Shown: positions 1-5,566 of the stretch, piece after piece | Layout: each line of letters opens with the position of its first letter | How positions within the stretch are numbered: position 1 is the stretch's first letter | From: CAZPWQ01 sp964590495 | GTDB lineage: Bacteria; Bacteroidota; Rhodothermia; Balneolales; Balneolaceae | DNA length: 6,818 bases | Direction: 5' to 3' | Assembly: GCA_964590495.1 (NCBI GenBank) | Contig: CAZPWQ010000154.1 | Span: forward strand, 1-6,818 | Translations under genes and position numbers: made by a program | The notes under the pieces: model-generated | What the model was told of the DNA's origin: nothing | What the model saw: only the letters and a program-made list of their open reading frames with translations | Databases searched by the model: none

Positions 1-52
1 ATCCTGTTTCAGTACTTGCCGTTTGAGGCATCGTAATTGCTGTATTACACAT
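1..52 (-). CDS. Divergent gene, N-terminal 17 codons only (partial)
   Basis: An ATG at 52-50 is preceded by a good Shine-Dalgarno AAGGAG (59-64) with a 6-nt spacer. The frame stays open to the window edge and reads MCNTAITMPQTASTETG. A second in-frame ATG lies at 31-29 but has no ribosome binding site, so the first is preferred. The 17 residues are too few to recognise a family. The gene diverges from the TetR-family regulator, and a strong inverted repeat (74-97) overlaps its likely -10 element. It is therefore the most probable target of that regulator; in TetR families such targets are often efflux pumps, reductases or detoxification enzymes. That function is inferred from arrangement only. 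Confidence 0.55.
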   Translation of the reverse strand, partial: MCNTAITMPQTASTETG

Positions 53-73
53 AATAAACTCCTTGTTTTAATT

Positions 74-97
74 AACATACCAACTAGTCGGTATGTT
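74..97. promoter_or_regulatory. TetR-type operator O1, 24-bp inverted repeat
   Basis: The arms AACATACC (74-81) and GGTATGTT (90-97) are exact reverse complements. The 8-bp centre contains the palindrome ACTAGT, so the whole 24-bp site is symmetric except for one base pair. It overlaps the candidate -10 of the divergent gene by 3 bp and lies upstream of that gene's ribosome binding site, a position expected for repression. The half-site recurs at the tetR start (203-222). Confidence 0.75.
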
Positions 98-121
98 ATA
101 AATAGTCAGCATCAATATCAA
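95..121 (-). promoter_or_regulatory. Candidate promoter of the divergent gene
   Basis: Read on the minus strand, a TTGATA element (121-116) is followed after 15 bp by TATAAC (100-95). The spacing is shorter than the 17-bp optimum. The -10 overlaps operator O1, consistent with repressor binding blocking initiation. The hexamers are seen directly; promoter activity is inferred. Confidence 0.35.
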
Positions 122-166
122 GTGTTTTTTTAAAATTCCTAATTTGTTTAGGATCACAGTTTTCTA

Positions 167-194
167 TTGGCAGCTTTTAGTAAAAAAATATACT
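167..194 (+). promoter_or_regulatory. Candidate promoter of tetR
   Basis: TTGGCA (167-172) and TATACT (189-194) are separated by 16 bp, close to the sigma-70 consensus. Initiation would fall near 200-203, just at operator O2. The TTG of this -35 element is also the first possible start codon of the open tetR frame. Reading it as a promoter explains why that long N-terminal extension does not look like a TetR protein. Confidence 0.5.
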
Positions 195-202
195 TTCATT
201 TA

Positions 203-222
203 AACATACCATTTAGTATGTT
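203..222. promoter_or_regulatory. TetR-type operator O2, autoregulatory candidate
   Basis: AACATAC (203-209) and GTATGTT (216-222) are the same half-sites as in O1 but separated by 6 bp instead of 10. The site lies directly downstream of the candidate tetR -10 and just before the likely start codon. Binding here would give autorepression. Because the spacer differs from O1, repressor affinity or stoichiometry may differ between the two promoters. Confidence 0.6.
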
Positions 223-229
223 CTCCCGT

Positions 230-853
230 ATGGAAAAAAATTCTGGAAACACCCGTCACAAAATAATGGATTCCGCAGAATCGTTGATCCTTGATCATGG
301 ATTTAGCGGTACTACAGTAGATGCTGTAATAGAACAGGCTGGGGTCAGCAAAGGAGCTTTCTTCCACTATTTTTCAAGCAAAATTGAATTGGGACACGCA
401 CTGGTAAAAAGATATGCTGACGATGATGCAGAACGTCTGGAAGAAACATTGAAAAAAGCAGAGGGTTTAAGCAATGACCCAATGCAGCAATTATTTATAT
501 TTGTCAAACTTTTAGAACAGGAAATGTTGTCGCTGGATGAACCTTACCCAGGCTGTCTGTTTGCTTCCTACCTGAGTCAGTCAGAACTTTTTGATGATAA
601 AATCCTGGAAATCATCCGGGAATCCATGCTCAACTGGCGAATAAAAATAATGGATAAACTTAAAATAGTCGCTCAAGAATACCCTCCCTCTCAAGATGTA
701 GATCTAGAAAGTCTGGCTGATATGTTATTGGTTATTCTTGAGGGAGCTTTCGTGTTATCACAGTCCCTGAAAGAAGCACAAATAGTTTCCCGGCAGCTTT
801 CTCATTATCACACCTATCTTCAGTTGTTATTTAATTCCAGTAGTAGTACCTAA
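230..853 (+). CDS. TetR/AcrR-family transcriptional repressor
   Basis: A 207-aa protein, the usual TetR length. An N-terminal helix-turn-helix domain spans about residues 8-55, with the recognition region TTVDAVIEQAGVSKGAFFHYF at roughly 28-48 followed by the typical SSK-x-EL. The remainder is an all-helical ligand and dimerisation domain. It has a single cysteine, Cys109, in PYPGCLFASYL; this GCL context resembles the region holding the sensing cysteine of E. coli NemR, so a thiol-reactive signal is possible but unproven. The start was placed at ATG 230 (MEKNSGNTRHK). ATG 218 is an alternative, while a TTG at 167 would put the promoter and operator O2 inside the gene. No clear ribosome binding site precedes 230. 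It probably represses the divergent gene and itself through O1 and O2. Its 3' end converges on the methyltransferase gene. Confidence 0.9.
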   Translation: MEKNSGNTRHKIMDSAESLILDHGFSGTTVDAVIEQAGVSKGAFFHYFSSKIELGHALVKRYADDDAERLEETLKKAEGLSNDPMQQLFIFVKLLEQEMLSLDEPYPGCLFASYLSQSELFDDKILEIIRESMLNWRIKIMDKLKIVAQEYPPSQDVDLESLADMLLVILEGAFVLSQSLKEAQIVSRQLSHYHTYLQLLFNSSSST

Positions 854-855
854 CC

Positions 856-870
856 ACTTAGGCACTAAGT
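856..870. other. Small hairpin after tetR
   Basis: ACTTAG and CTAAGT form a perfect 6-bp stem with a 3-nt loop, starting three bases after the tetR stop codon. It adjoins the larger hairpin at 871-899 and may contribute to transcript-end stability. It has no T-tract of its own. Confidence 0.3.
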
Positions 871-899
871 TCACTGAGAAAATTACTTTTTTTCAGTGA
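871..899. terminator. Candidate bidirectional terminator between convergent genes
   Basis: TCACTGAGAAAA (871-882) pairs with TTTTTTCAGTGA (888-899) over 12 positions with one G-T pair, leaving a 5-nt loop. It lies between the tetR stop (853) and the methyltransferase stop (900-902), where a shared terminator is expected. The A/T-rich inner stem provides runs of U in either transcript, but no long U-tract follows the stem, so efficiency is uncertain. Confidence 0.45.
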
Positions 900-1718
900 T
901 CAGCCTTTGACTCCTTTCGCAACGACAAATTCTCCGGGAATCTCATAACCGGTTCCATTGCGATAAGGCGCGATCGACTCCAGGTATTCCCGGTGGGCGG
1001 CCTCCTTGGTCTGTTCATCAAATTTTCGATAAGCCAATGCCACAGGTCCGCCTGCAAATGCCGCCAAGACAGCCACATCGGGATCGGAATAGTGGAGAGT
1101 GACGGAGAAACGTTCTACTTCAATATTTATGAAGCCGGCTTCACTAAATGAATATTCGAGGGTATCACCGGTACCCTGCAGGAAAAAAAGCGGACAAACA
1201 TCGGAAGCTACCCGCTTGTCAACAATCGGAAAAATCTCCGCCCAGCCACAGTTCTTTCTTTCACCCCATATCGCTATTCCAGCTCTTCCGCCGGGTACAA
1301 TTACCCGGTTCATCTCCTCCAGTGCTTGCACAGGTTCTGGTACATACATCAATCCCAATCCGCAAAGGGCGGCGTCAAAATTTCCACCATCCAGATCAAG
1401 CTGTTCTGCATCCATCCTGTGGAATGTTACATTTTTGATTCCCTGGTCTTCTGCTCTTGATTTCGCCAGTTCAATCATGGCATCTGAAATATCCGTTGCC
1501 AATACCTCTCCGCCGGGTTCCACCTCCCTTGCTGCGCAAAACGTTACCAGTCCCGTACCACAGGCTGTTTCAATTACAGTTTCTCCCGGTTGCAGGCCAA
1601 CCATTTCCAATAGTTTATCCTGGGCCGGTTTCAGCTGATCTTTCCACGATTTTTCATAATATTCAGCGGCTTTATCCCAGCCGTATCGTTGCACGCGCCG
1701 TTGTAATCTTGGTTCCAT
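900..1718 (-). CDS. Class I SAM-dependent methyltransferase (Methyltransf_11/UbiE-like)
   Basis: A 272-aa soluble protein with a complete Rossmann methyltransferase core. Motif I is VIETACGTGLVT (48-59), the acidic residue for the SAM ribose is in ATDIS (74-78), the adenine-side Asp is in HRMDAEQL (100-107), motif IV is around NFDAALCGLGLMYVPEP (113-129), and the post-motif strand is VIVPGGRAGIAIWG (139-152). The C-terminal 110 residues form a family-specific cap that would set the substrate, which cannot be read from sequence. It is the last gene of the minus-strand series, 67 bp after the osmC-like gene, and has no Shine-Dalgarno before its ATG; two hairpins occupy that gap. Presence beside MddA and OsmC suggests a small-molecule substrate, possibly a thiol or related compound, but this is context only. 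Confidence 0.85.
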   Translation of the reverse strand: MEPRLQRRVQRYGWDKAAEYYEKSWKDQLKPAQDKLLEMVGLQPGETVIETACGTGLVTFCAAREVEPGGEVLATDISDAMIELAKSRAEDQGIKNVTFHRMDAEQLDLDGGNFDAALCGLGLMYVPEPVQALEEMNRVIVPGGRAGIAIWGERKNCGWAEIFPIVDKRVASDVCPLFFLQGTGDTLEYSFSEAGFINIEVERFSVTLHYSDPDVAVLAAFAGGPVALAYRKFDEQTKEAAHREYLESIAPYRNGTGYEIPGEFVVAKGVKG

Positions 1719-1721
1719 TGG

Positions 1722-1756
1722 TTTAAATTTTGAATTTAAATCCGCCGGTGGGCGGA
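1722..1756. other. Two adjacent hairpins in the osmC-methyltransferase gap
   Basis: TTTAAATT (1722-1729) and AATTTAAA (1733-1740) are perfect inverted arms around TTG. Next to them TCCGCC (1741-1746) and GGCGGA (1751-1756) pair around GGTG. In the minus-strand transcript the GC-rich stem comes first and is followed by UUUAAAUU, resembling a weak intrinsic terminator or attenuator. It may lower expression of the distal methyltransferase gene. Confidence 0.4.
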
Positions 1757-1785
1757 CAAGTGATTAATTTTGAATTGGTTGTAAA

Positions 1786-2304
1786 TTACGATTGCCGTTG
1801 TGCGATTTTTACTTCCCGCTCAATTGGAATCGGAGAGGTAAAATTTTTCAACACCGGGCTGTGTTCATCAGCTTTTTCAATTACCTCCCGGATCGCCTCT
1901 TCCGAAGCACTGCTTTCAATGATCACCCTATACCGAAGAGCTTTGTACCCCGGAGAAACATTGTCAATCCCGAACGCACCCCGGGCATCTACGTCGGCCT
2001 CCACCTCAACTTTCAGGCTGTCGATGGGGATATCCATAATTGCAGCATATTTGGAATAACCGATCGCAAGACAACTCCCCAATGCCGCCCGCTCCAAAAC
2101 ACTTGGTCCCGGCCCGGCGTCATTGCCTCCCTCCGTTTCTCCGATATCCGCGGTAAACTTCCACGGTCCGTGCTCAATCTCACAGCTCGTCCCATCATAT
2201 AAACGCACGCTGGTAGTGGTTGTATATTGTCCCTTTGAGGGTTTTATGGATAGCAGTTTTTTGTTTCGCTCGTAAGCGTCTTTGATTGTTTTTGGATCAG
2301 CCAT
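1786..2304 (-). CDS. OsmC-family protein
   Basis: A 172-aa protein of the OsmC/Ohr fold. The diagnostic central-helix stretch runs from GPGPSVLERAALGSCLAIGY (65-84), with the conserved peroxidatic-type Cys78 in GSC, to the strand-forming segment DIPIDSLKVEVEADVDARG (91-109). In Ohr and OsmC peroxidases a second cysteine lies in a [V/A]CP motif on the late helix; here the equivalent position reads DEHSPVLKNF (146-155), with Ser in place of Cys. The only other cysteine is Cys41 (GTSCEIEHG). It therefore belongs to the wider OsmC-like group rather than to classical organic hydroperoxide reductases, and classical peroxidase activity should not be assumed. It begins 34 bp after the mddA stop and has no clear Shine-Dalgarno, suggesting translation linked to mddA. 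Cytoplasmic, with no signal peptide. Confidence 0.9.
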   Translation of the reverse strand: MADPKTIKDAYERNKKLLSIKPSKGQYTTTTSVRLYDGTSCEIEHGPWKFTADIGETEGGNDAGPGPSVLERAALGSCLAIGYSKYAAIMDIPIDSLKVEVEADVDARGAFGIDNVSPGYKALRYRVIIESSASEEAIREVIEKADEHSPVLKNFTSPIPIEREVKIAQRQS

Positions 2305-2338
2305 AACATTGAATTTTTATATTTCAAATAATTACCTG

Positions 2339-3076
2339 TTATTTCTTTTTGGGTATTGGAATAAGCATTCTCACGCGTTCACGGTACTCTTTATATTTTT
2401 CACCGTGAGCCCGGATCAAATCCCGCTCTTCAAACCATATTCCGACAAAAATGTAACCGGTTGTGGCTATTGCAAATACAAGATGGCCTAACGTCATATA
2501 TGGTGTTGCCCAGAAAGCTATAATAAATCCCAGCATAAGCGGGTGTCGCATATATTTATACAGCAAGGGTTCCTTAAATTCAATTGGTGTTATCTCTCTT
2601 CCTTTCAGATGCAGATATACCTGACGTAATCCGAAGAGATCAAAATGATTGATCTGAAAAGTGGACAGCAATACAAGTCCCCAGCCCAGCCAGAACAGGC
2701 CGGTCAGCACCGATTGCCACAGACCTGTTTCAACACTCCATACTATATCAGTCAGAGGACGCCACTGCCAAAAAAGAAGAATTAATATCAGACTGCTGAT
2801 TAATACATAGGTACTTCGTTCAATCTGAGATGGTATAATCTTCGTCCACCAGCATTTAAACCCCTGGCGGGCCATTACCGAATGTTGAACGGCAAACAGG
2901 CTCAGCAACCCTGCGTTAATCAATAATGCCTCAATAAAAGATAAAGCTTCGGGTCCTGAATTAATCGTTTTCGGTACCCAAAAATCGCCGACAAAACCTA
3001 TTGCGTAGAGAAAAGAACCCAGAAAAATGACATAAGCCAGGATTCCATAGATAAAAGAAAATATCCGTCCCACCAT
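2339..3076 (-). CDS. mddA: Methanethiol S-methyltransferase, integral membrane (MddA/NnrU family)
   Basis: MddA transfers the SAM methyl group to methanethiol, giving dimethyl sulfide. The 245-aa protein has about six membrane segments (roughly 8-30, 46-66, 88-103, 122-140, 180-192, 197-214). Family motifs are clear: AVQHSVMARQGFKCWWT (62-78), ERSTYVLISS (86-95), LLFWQWRPL (100-108), LSTFQINHFDLFGLRQV (137-153), RHPLMLGF (177-184) and the C-terminal FEERDL...GEKYKEYRERV (215-235). The RHP-x3-G and EE-x-L elements are shared with isoprenylcysteine and phospholipid methyltransferases, where they bind SAM. The strong match through HFDLFGLRQV favours MddA over generic NnrU proteins. The start is supported by GAGGT (3084-3088) seven bases upstream. 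It is the third gene of the probable operon, 75 bp after the TPR gene. Confidence 0.88.
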   Translation of the reverse strand: MVGRIFSFIYGILAYVIFLGSFLYAIGFVGDFWVPKTINSGPEALSFIEALLINAGLLSLFAVQHSVMARQGFKCWWTKIIPSQIERSTYVLISSLILILLFWQWRPLTDIVWSVETGLWQSVLTGLFWLGWGLVLLSTFQINHFDLFGLRQVYLHLKGREITPIEFKEPLLYKYMRHPLMLGFIIAFWATPYMTLGHLVFAIATTGYIFVGIWFEERDLIRAHGEKYKEYRERVRMLIPIPKKK

Positions 3077-3151
3077 AACAATTACCTCTTTATTTAATTT
3101 AATTTTTATTGTGTTTGTTTGAATTCGCTGCTTCCGGCATGAGAAAATCCT

Positions 3152-4756
3152 TTATTGTCCGGCGATAAAACCCTGTGCTTCGCTTATAGCGGTCCGTTCT
3201 GAATCTTTGGCATTTGCCAACAGCCTTTTATAATAATTTTGTGCTGTTGGTTTTTCACCGGCGGCTCTGGCCGCCCGTGCCGCACCCAGCAAGGTATTAT
3301 AACGTTCCGGCCAAATGGCATCCGATCTCTCGTAAGCTTTCAGTGCTTCGCCGGGACGATCAAGCTCCATAAGCAGGTCGCCGAGGGCTTCGTTGGGCGG
3401 CAGAATAGCGCCGGGGGTCACCGGATGTTTTTCAGTTTGGCTTTCCAGATCGGTCGCCGATTGTGTTAGTTCCACGGCTTTTTCTTCGTCGCCCTGTGCC
3501 TGTGCTATTTGCCCAGCCAGTACAAGGCGATCGATTTCGATATAATCAGCCATATCTCCGGCCCCGGTATTTTTTGCACGGTCCCTGAGACTCCCGAGTT
3601 GTTCTTCAACTTCTTGTGCAGTTTTAATATCACCGGTATATACAGCACCAAGACCACGGGCAAACCAGGTCAAACCTTCTGCCCATGGAAAATCATCCCA
3701 CGGCAGGTATTCCGGAGTGCGAGGTTCGAGTGTGGCAGCCTTCTCCCAGTCACGGCGCTCAACCGCCAATCTTGCCGGTATTGCTGCAAAATGGAATGCA
3801 CTTACAGTTGATGGCTGATGTTTAGTTTTGGACCGGGCTTTTTCCACGAGAGGTTCAATTTTTTTATCCTCTCCCAGCTGCAGATATGCATAAACCAGGT
3901 AATCTATTGCATGAACATAGTGATGAGAGACTGCACCATTGACGGGATGGTTTAGCGCGGCCCCGGCCGATTTTTTGTTCCAGTCGATAACCTCTGACCA
4001 TTCCCCCAGACGCACATAGATATGAGTAGGCATGTGCAGGGCGTGTGGCACGTCAGGTGCGATCCTGCCGTAGCTCTCTACCATATCCAGGGCATTTTCA
4101 GCCCGGCCGTCAACATCCGTAGCGTGAATACTATAGTGAATGGCACCGGGATGTGTAGGTATCTGTTCATATACCTCCCGCAGAACTACCTCGGCCTCAT
4201 CATGAAGCGGGTCCCTGTCATCGGCAATCTGTGCAATTACCAGTCGTGACAGCCCATATAGTGCCGCTATATCGGAATTATCGGCAAATGATTCGTAAGC
4301 GACTTCCATGGCATCTGCCCAGCGGCGGATTCGGGTCCAAAAGTCCGCCGTTTCGGGATCCCGAAAAAATTCCGCCGTCGATTCTATCAAATAATGCTCA
4401 CGTTCGGAATCGACCAAATCATGTGCTTTGTTAATACTGCCCCATCCCTGCCGGAGATCCTCCTCACTGGGGCGGGTGCCCCAAAGAGGTTGAAAGAGCG
4501 TGGTAGCAATACCCCAGTGCGCCATCGCACAGTTCGGATCTGCCTGTGCAATCTCTTTGAAGCCTTCCCGTGCTGTCACATACATCATATTATGCAACAT
4601 TGCCAGGGCACGATCAAAATCGGCCTGAACGGACTCTTTGCAAGATACTCCAAAATCGACTTCCCCATATTCATGCTGTTGAGCATTCACCTCAATAGGG
4701 GAAATAACCAGGAATATTATCGTCGTGTATAGTGATAAAGAGAATAGTCGGTACAT
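3152..4756 (-). CDS. Exported TPR-repeat protein with conserved histidine clusters
   Basis: A 534-aa protein with a signal peptide: a hydrophobic stretch at residues 5-20 and likely cleavage after VNA (25). It belongs to a widespread but functionally unassigned bacterial TPR family. The N-terminal unit holds Cys39 and Cys76 (DPNCAMAHWGIA), placed to form a disulfide across a helical hairpin outside the cytoplasm. The middle carries histidine-rich family motifs HPGAIHYSIH (202-211), HALHMPTHIY (238-247) and HHYVHAIDYL (278-287). The C-terminus returns to standard TPRs, with PPNEALGDLL...RPGEALKAYERS and YNTLLGAARAARAAG (486-500). The repeated His spacing suggests a metal or substrate site rather than a plain scaffold, but no enzymatic activity can be named. 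GGAGGT (4765-4770), eight bases upstream, fixes the start. It is 64 bp after the small exported protein gene and is probably co-transcribed with it and mddA. Confidence 0.85.
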   Translation of the reverse strand: MYRLFSLSLYTTIIFLVISPIEVNAQQHEYGEVDFGVSCKESVQADFDRALAMLHNMMYVTAREGFKEIAQADPNCAMAHWGIATTLFQPLWGTRPSEEDLRQGWGSINKAHDLVDSEREHYLIESTAEFFRDPETADFWTRIRRWADAMEVAYESFADNSDIAALYGLSRLVIAQIADDRDPLHDEAEVVLREVYEQIPTHPGAIHYSIHATDVDGRAENALDMVESYGRIAPDVPHALHMPTHIYVRLGEWSEVIDWNKKSAGAALNHPVNGAVSHHYVHAIDYLVYAYLQLGEDKKIEPLVEKARSKTKHQPSTVSAFHFAAIPARLAVERRDWEKAATLEPRTPEYLPWDDFPWAEGLTWFARGLGAVYTGDIKTAQEVEEQLGSLRDRAKNTGAGDMADYIEIDRLVLAGQIAQAQGDEEKAVELTQSATDLESQTEKHPVTPGAILPPNEALGDLLMELDRPGEALKAYERSDAIWPERYNTLLGAARAARAAGEKPTAQNYYKRLLANAKDSERTAISEAQGFIAGQ

Positions 4757-4764
4757 AGTAAGTT

Positions 4765-4770
4765 ACCTCC
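4765..4770 (-). promoter_or_regulatory. Strong ribosome binding site of the TPR gene
   Basis: GGAGGT on the minus strand, extended to GGAGGTAAC, with an 8-nt spacer to the ATG at 4756. It is the best Shine-Dalgarno in the window and shares the GAGGTAA core with the sites of mddA (3082-3088) and the small exported protein gene. Confidence 0.7.
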
Positions 4771-4820
4771 AGCGATATGTTTGATTTATTTTGTATATCT
4801 ACATTTTTACATATTATAAA

Positions 4821-5297
4821 TCACTCTGGCACTTCCCATTTTCCATTCCGAAAAACTCCATCCTGGAAAGTGGCACGACGGTCATTTTCATCAATGAAGT
4901 AGCCAGATTCATATACCAGCCTTCGTTCATTACCCTCAATCAAATGAATGATTTCCGGTTCAATGGCTTGATCGTATGGATTATAGACCTCACCTTCTAC
5001 CTCTATTGTTTTACGAAAATACTGTTGAAGAAAGCTTTGCGGGATATTAACCACAAAGTAGAATGTTTCATCTTCTGTAAATACACCGGTCGTATAGTCG
5101 GCTCCCCGGTGTGTTGTGGGACAAAGCACCCCCACCACTGCACAGTCAAACCCGGATAACTCTCCTGTAACTGTTTTTGGTGACTGTTCATGGAGATGAT
5201 TTCTGTCTGTATCACTGGATTTTTCCCTGTCCAGCATAAAAGCTGTTGAAAGAAGGCCTCCTATAATTAAGAGTATGAGTGTAATCTTATATTTCAT
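4821..5297 (-). CDS. Small exported or membrane-anchored hypothetical protein with C-x6-CP motif
   Basis: A 158-aa protein that I do not recognise. An N-terminal hydrophobic stretch (about residues 4-20) acts as signal peptide or anchor; there is no lipobox cysteine. A polar linker (23-42) leads into VTGELSGFDCAVVGVLCPTTHRG, with Cys52 and Cys59 six residues apart and His63 nearby. This could be a disulfide, redox or metal site. A strand-rich segment follows, FYFVVNIPQSFLQ (79-91) then TIEVEGEVYNPYD (97-109), which looks like a small beta-barrel of OB type (weak inference). The tail repeats short hydrophobic-aromatic strands, ending FRNGKWEVPE. The frame extends 17 codons upstream to 5348, but AGAGGTAAC directly before the ATG at 5297 and the signal peptide beginning at MKYK fix this start. 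It is the first gene of the probable operon. Confidence 0.75.
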   Translation of the reverse strand: MKYKITLILLIIGGLLSTAFMLDREKSSDTDRNHLHEQSPKTVTGELSGFDCAVVGVLCPTTHRGADYTTGVFTEDETFYFVVNIPQSFLQQYFRKTIEVEGEVYNPYDQAIEPEIIHLIEGNERRLVYESGYFIDENDRRATFQDGVFRNGKWEVPE

Positions 5298-5300
5298 AAT

Positions 5301-5309
5301 GTTACCTCT
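5301..5309 (-). promoter_or_regulatory. Ribosome binding site that sets the start at 5297
   Basis: Minus-strand AGAGGTAAC lies three bases before the ATG at 5297, with GAGGT six bases from it. It decides against the longer frame beginning at 5348, whose 17 extra residues are charged and would bury the signal peptide. Confidence 0.65.
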
Positions 5310-5427
5310 GAATTTTTTGCTATTACTGATTTTGTTGAAAATTCCCACTACCCTTTCAAGAGCCGCAGGCGTTTATTTCAAAGTGGTATATTTGCCTTAC
5401 ATTTGTTTATTTATATTATCAAGACGT

Positions 5428-5448
5428 TAATGAGATAACCTCTCATTA
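5428..5448. promoter_or_regulatory. Perfect inverted repeat, operator candidate
   Basis: TAATGAGA (5428-5435) and TCTCATTA (5441-5448) are exact reverse complements around TAACC. The site sits about 120 bp upstream of the sigma gene and 130 bp upstream of the minus-strand operon, with no T-tract typical of a terminator. It suits binding of a dimeric regulator acting on one or both promoters. No half-site copy was noticed elsewhere in the window. Confidence 0.45.
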
Positions 5449-5566
5449 TATAAAGCCGAAAAACCGGACAAGCTCTATCATATAATTCAAAAAAATAAAT
5501 TTTCCTGGATCATGGTTTAGAAAGAGAGATAATCCATAACCGAATGTCATTAAAAGGTGAACTCCC

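Larger units (their letters stand above)
5298..5566. other. Divergent intergenic region with candidate promoter elements
   Basis: No gene is visible here. The region separates the minus-strand operon from the sigma gene and must contain both promoters. On the + strand there are two TAnnTTTG elements (5387-5394 and 5398-5405), the form of the Bacteroidota -7 box, and an exact TATAAT (5481-5486); none has a convincing upstream partner element. TTGAAA (5335-5340) and TTTCAA (5354-5359) are inverted around 13 bp near the start of the operon. Which elements are used cannot be decided from sequence. Confidence 0.3.

Noticed and set aside
1099..1638. Long open frame on the + strand opposite the methyltransferase gene
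   Set aside because: Its sequence is low-complexity Ser/Pro-rich, it has no family features, and it is antisense to a gene with full methyltransferase motifs.
1792..2202. Open frames on the + strand opposite the OsmC-like gene
   Set aside because: These are shadows of a well-conserved OsmC reading frame, with no ribosome binding site or recognisable domain.
5298..5348. N-terminal extension of the small exported protein to 5348
   Set aside because: The strong ribosome binding site and the signal peptide start at 5297; the extension is charged and lacks its own ribosome binding site.
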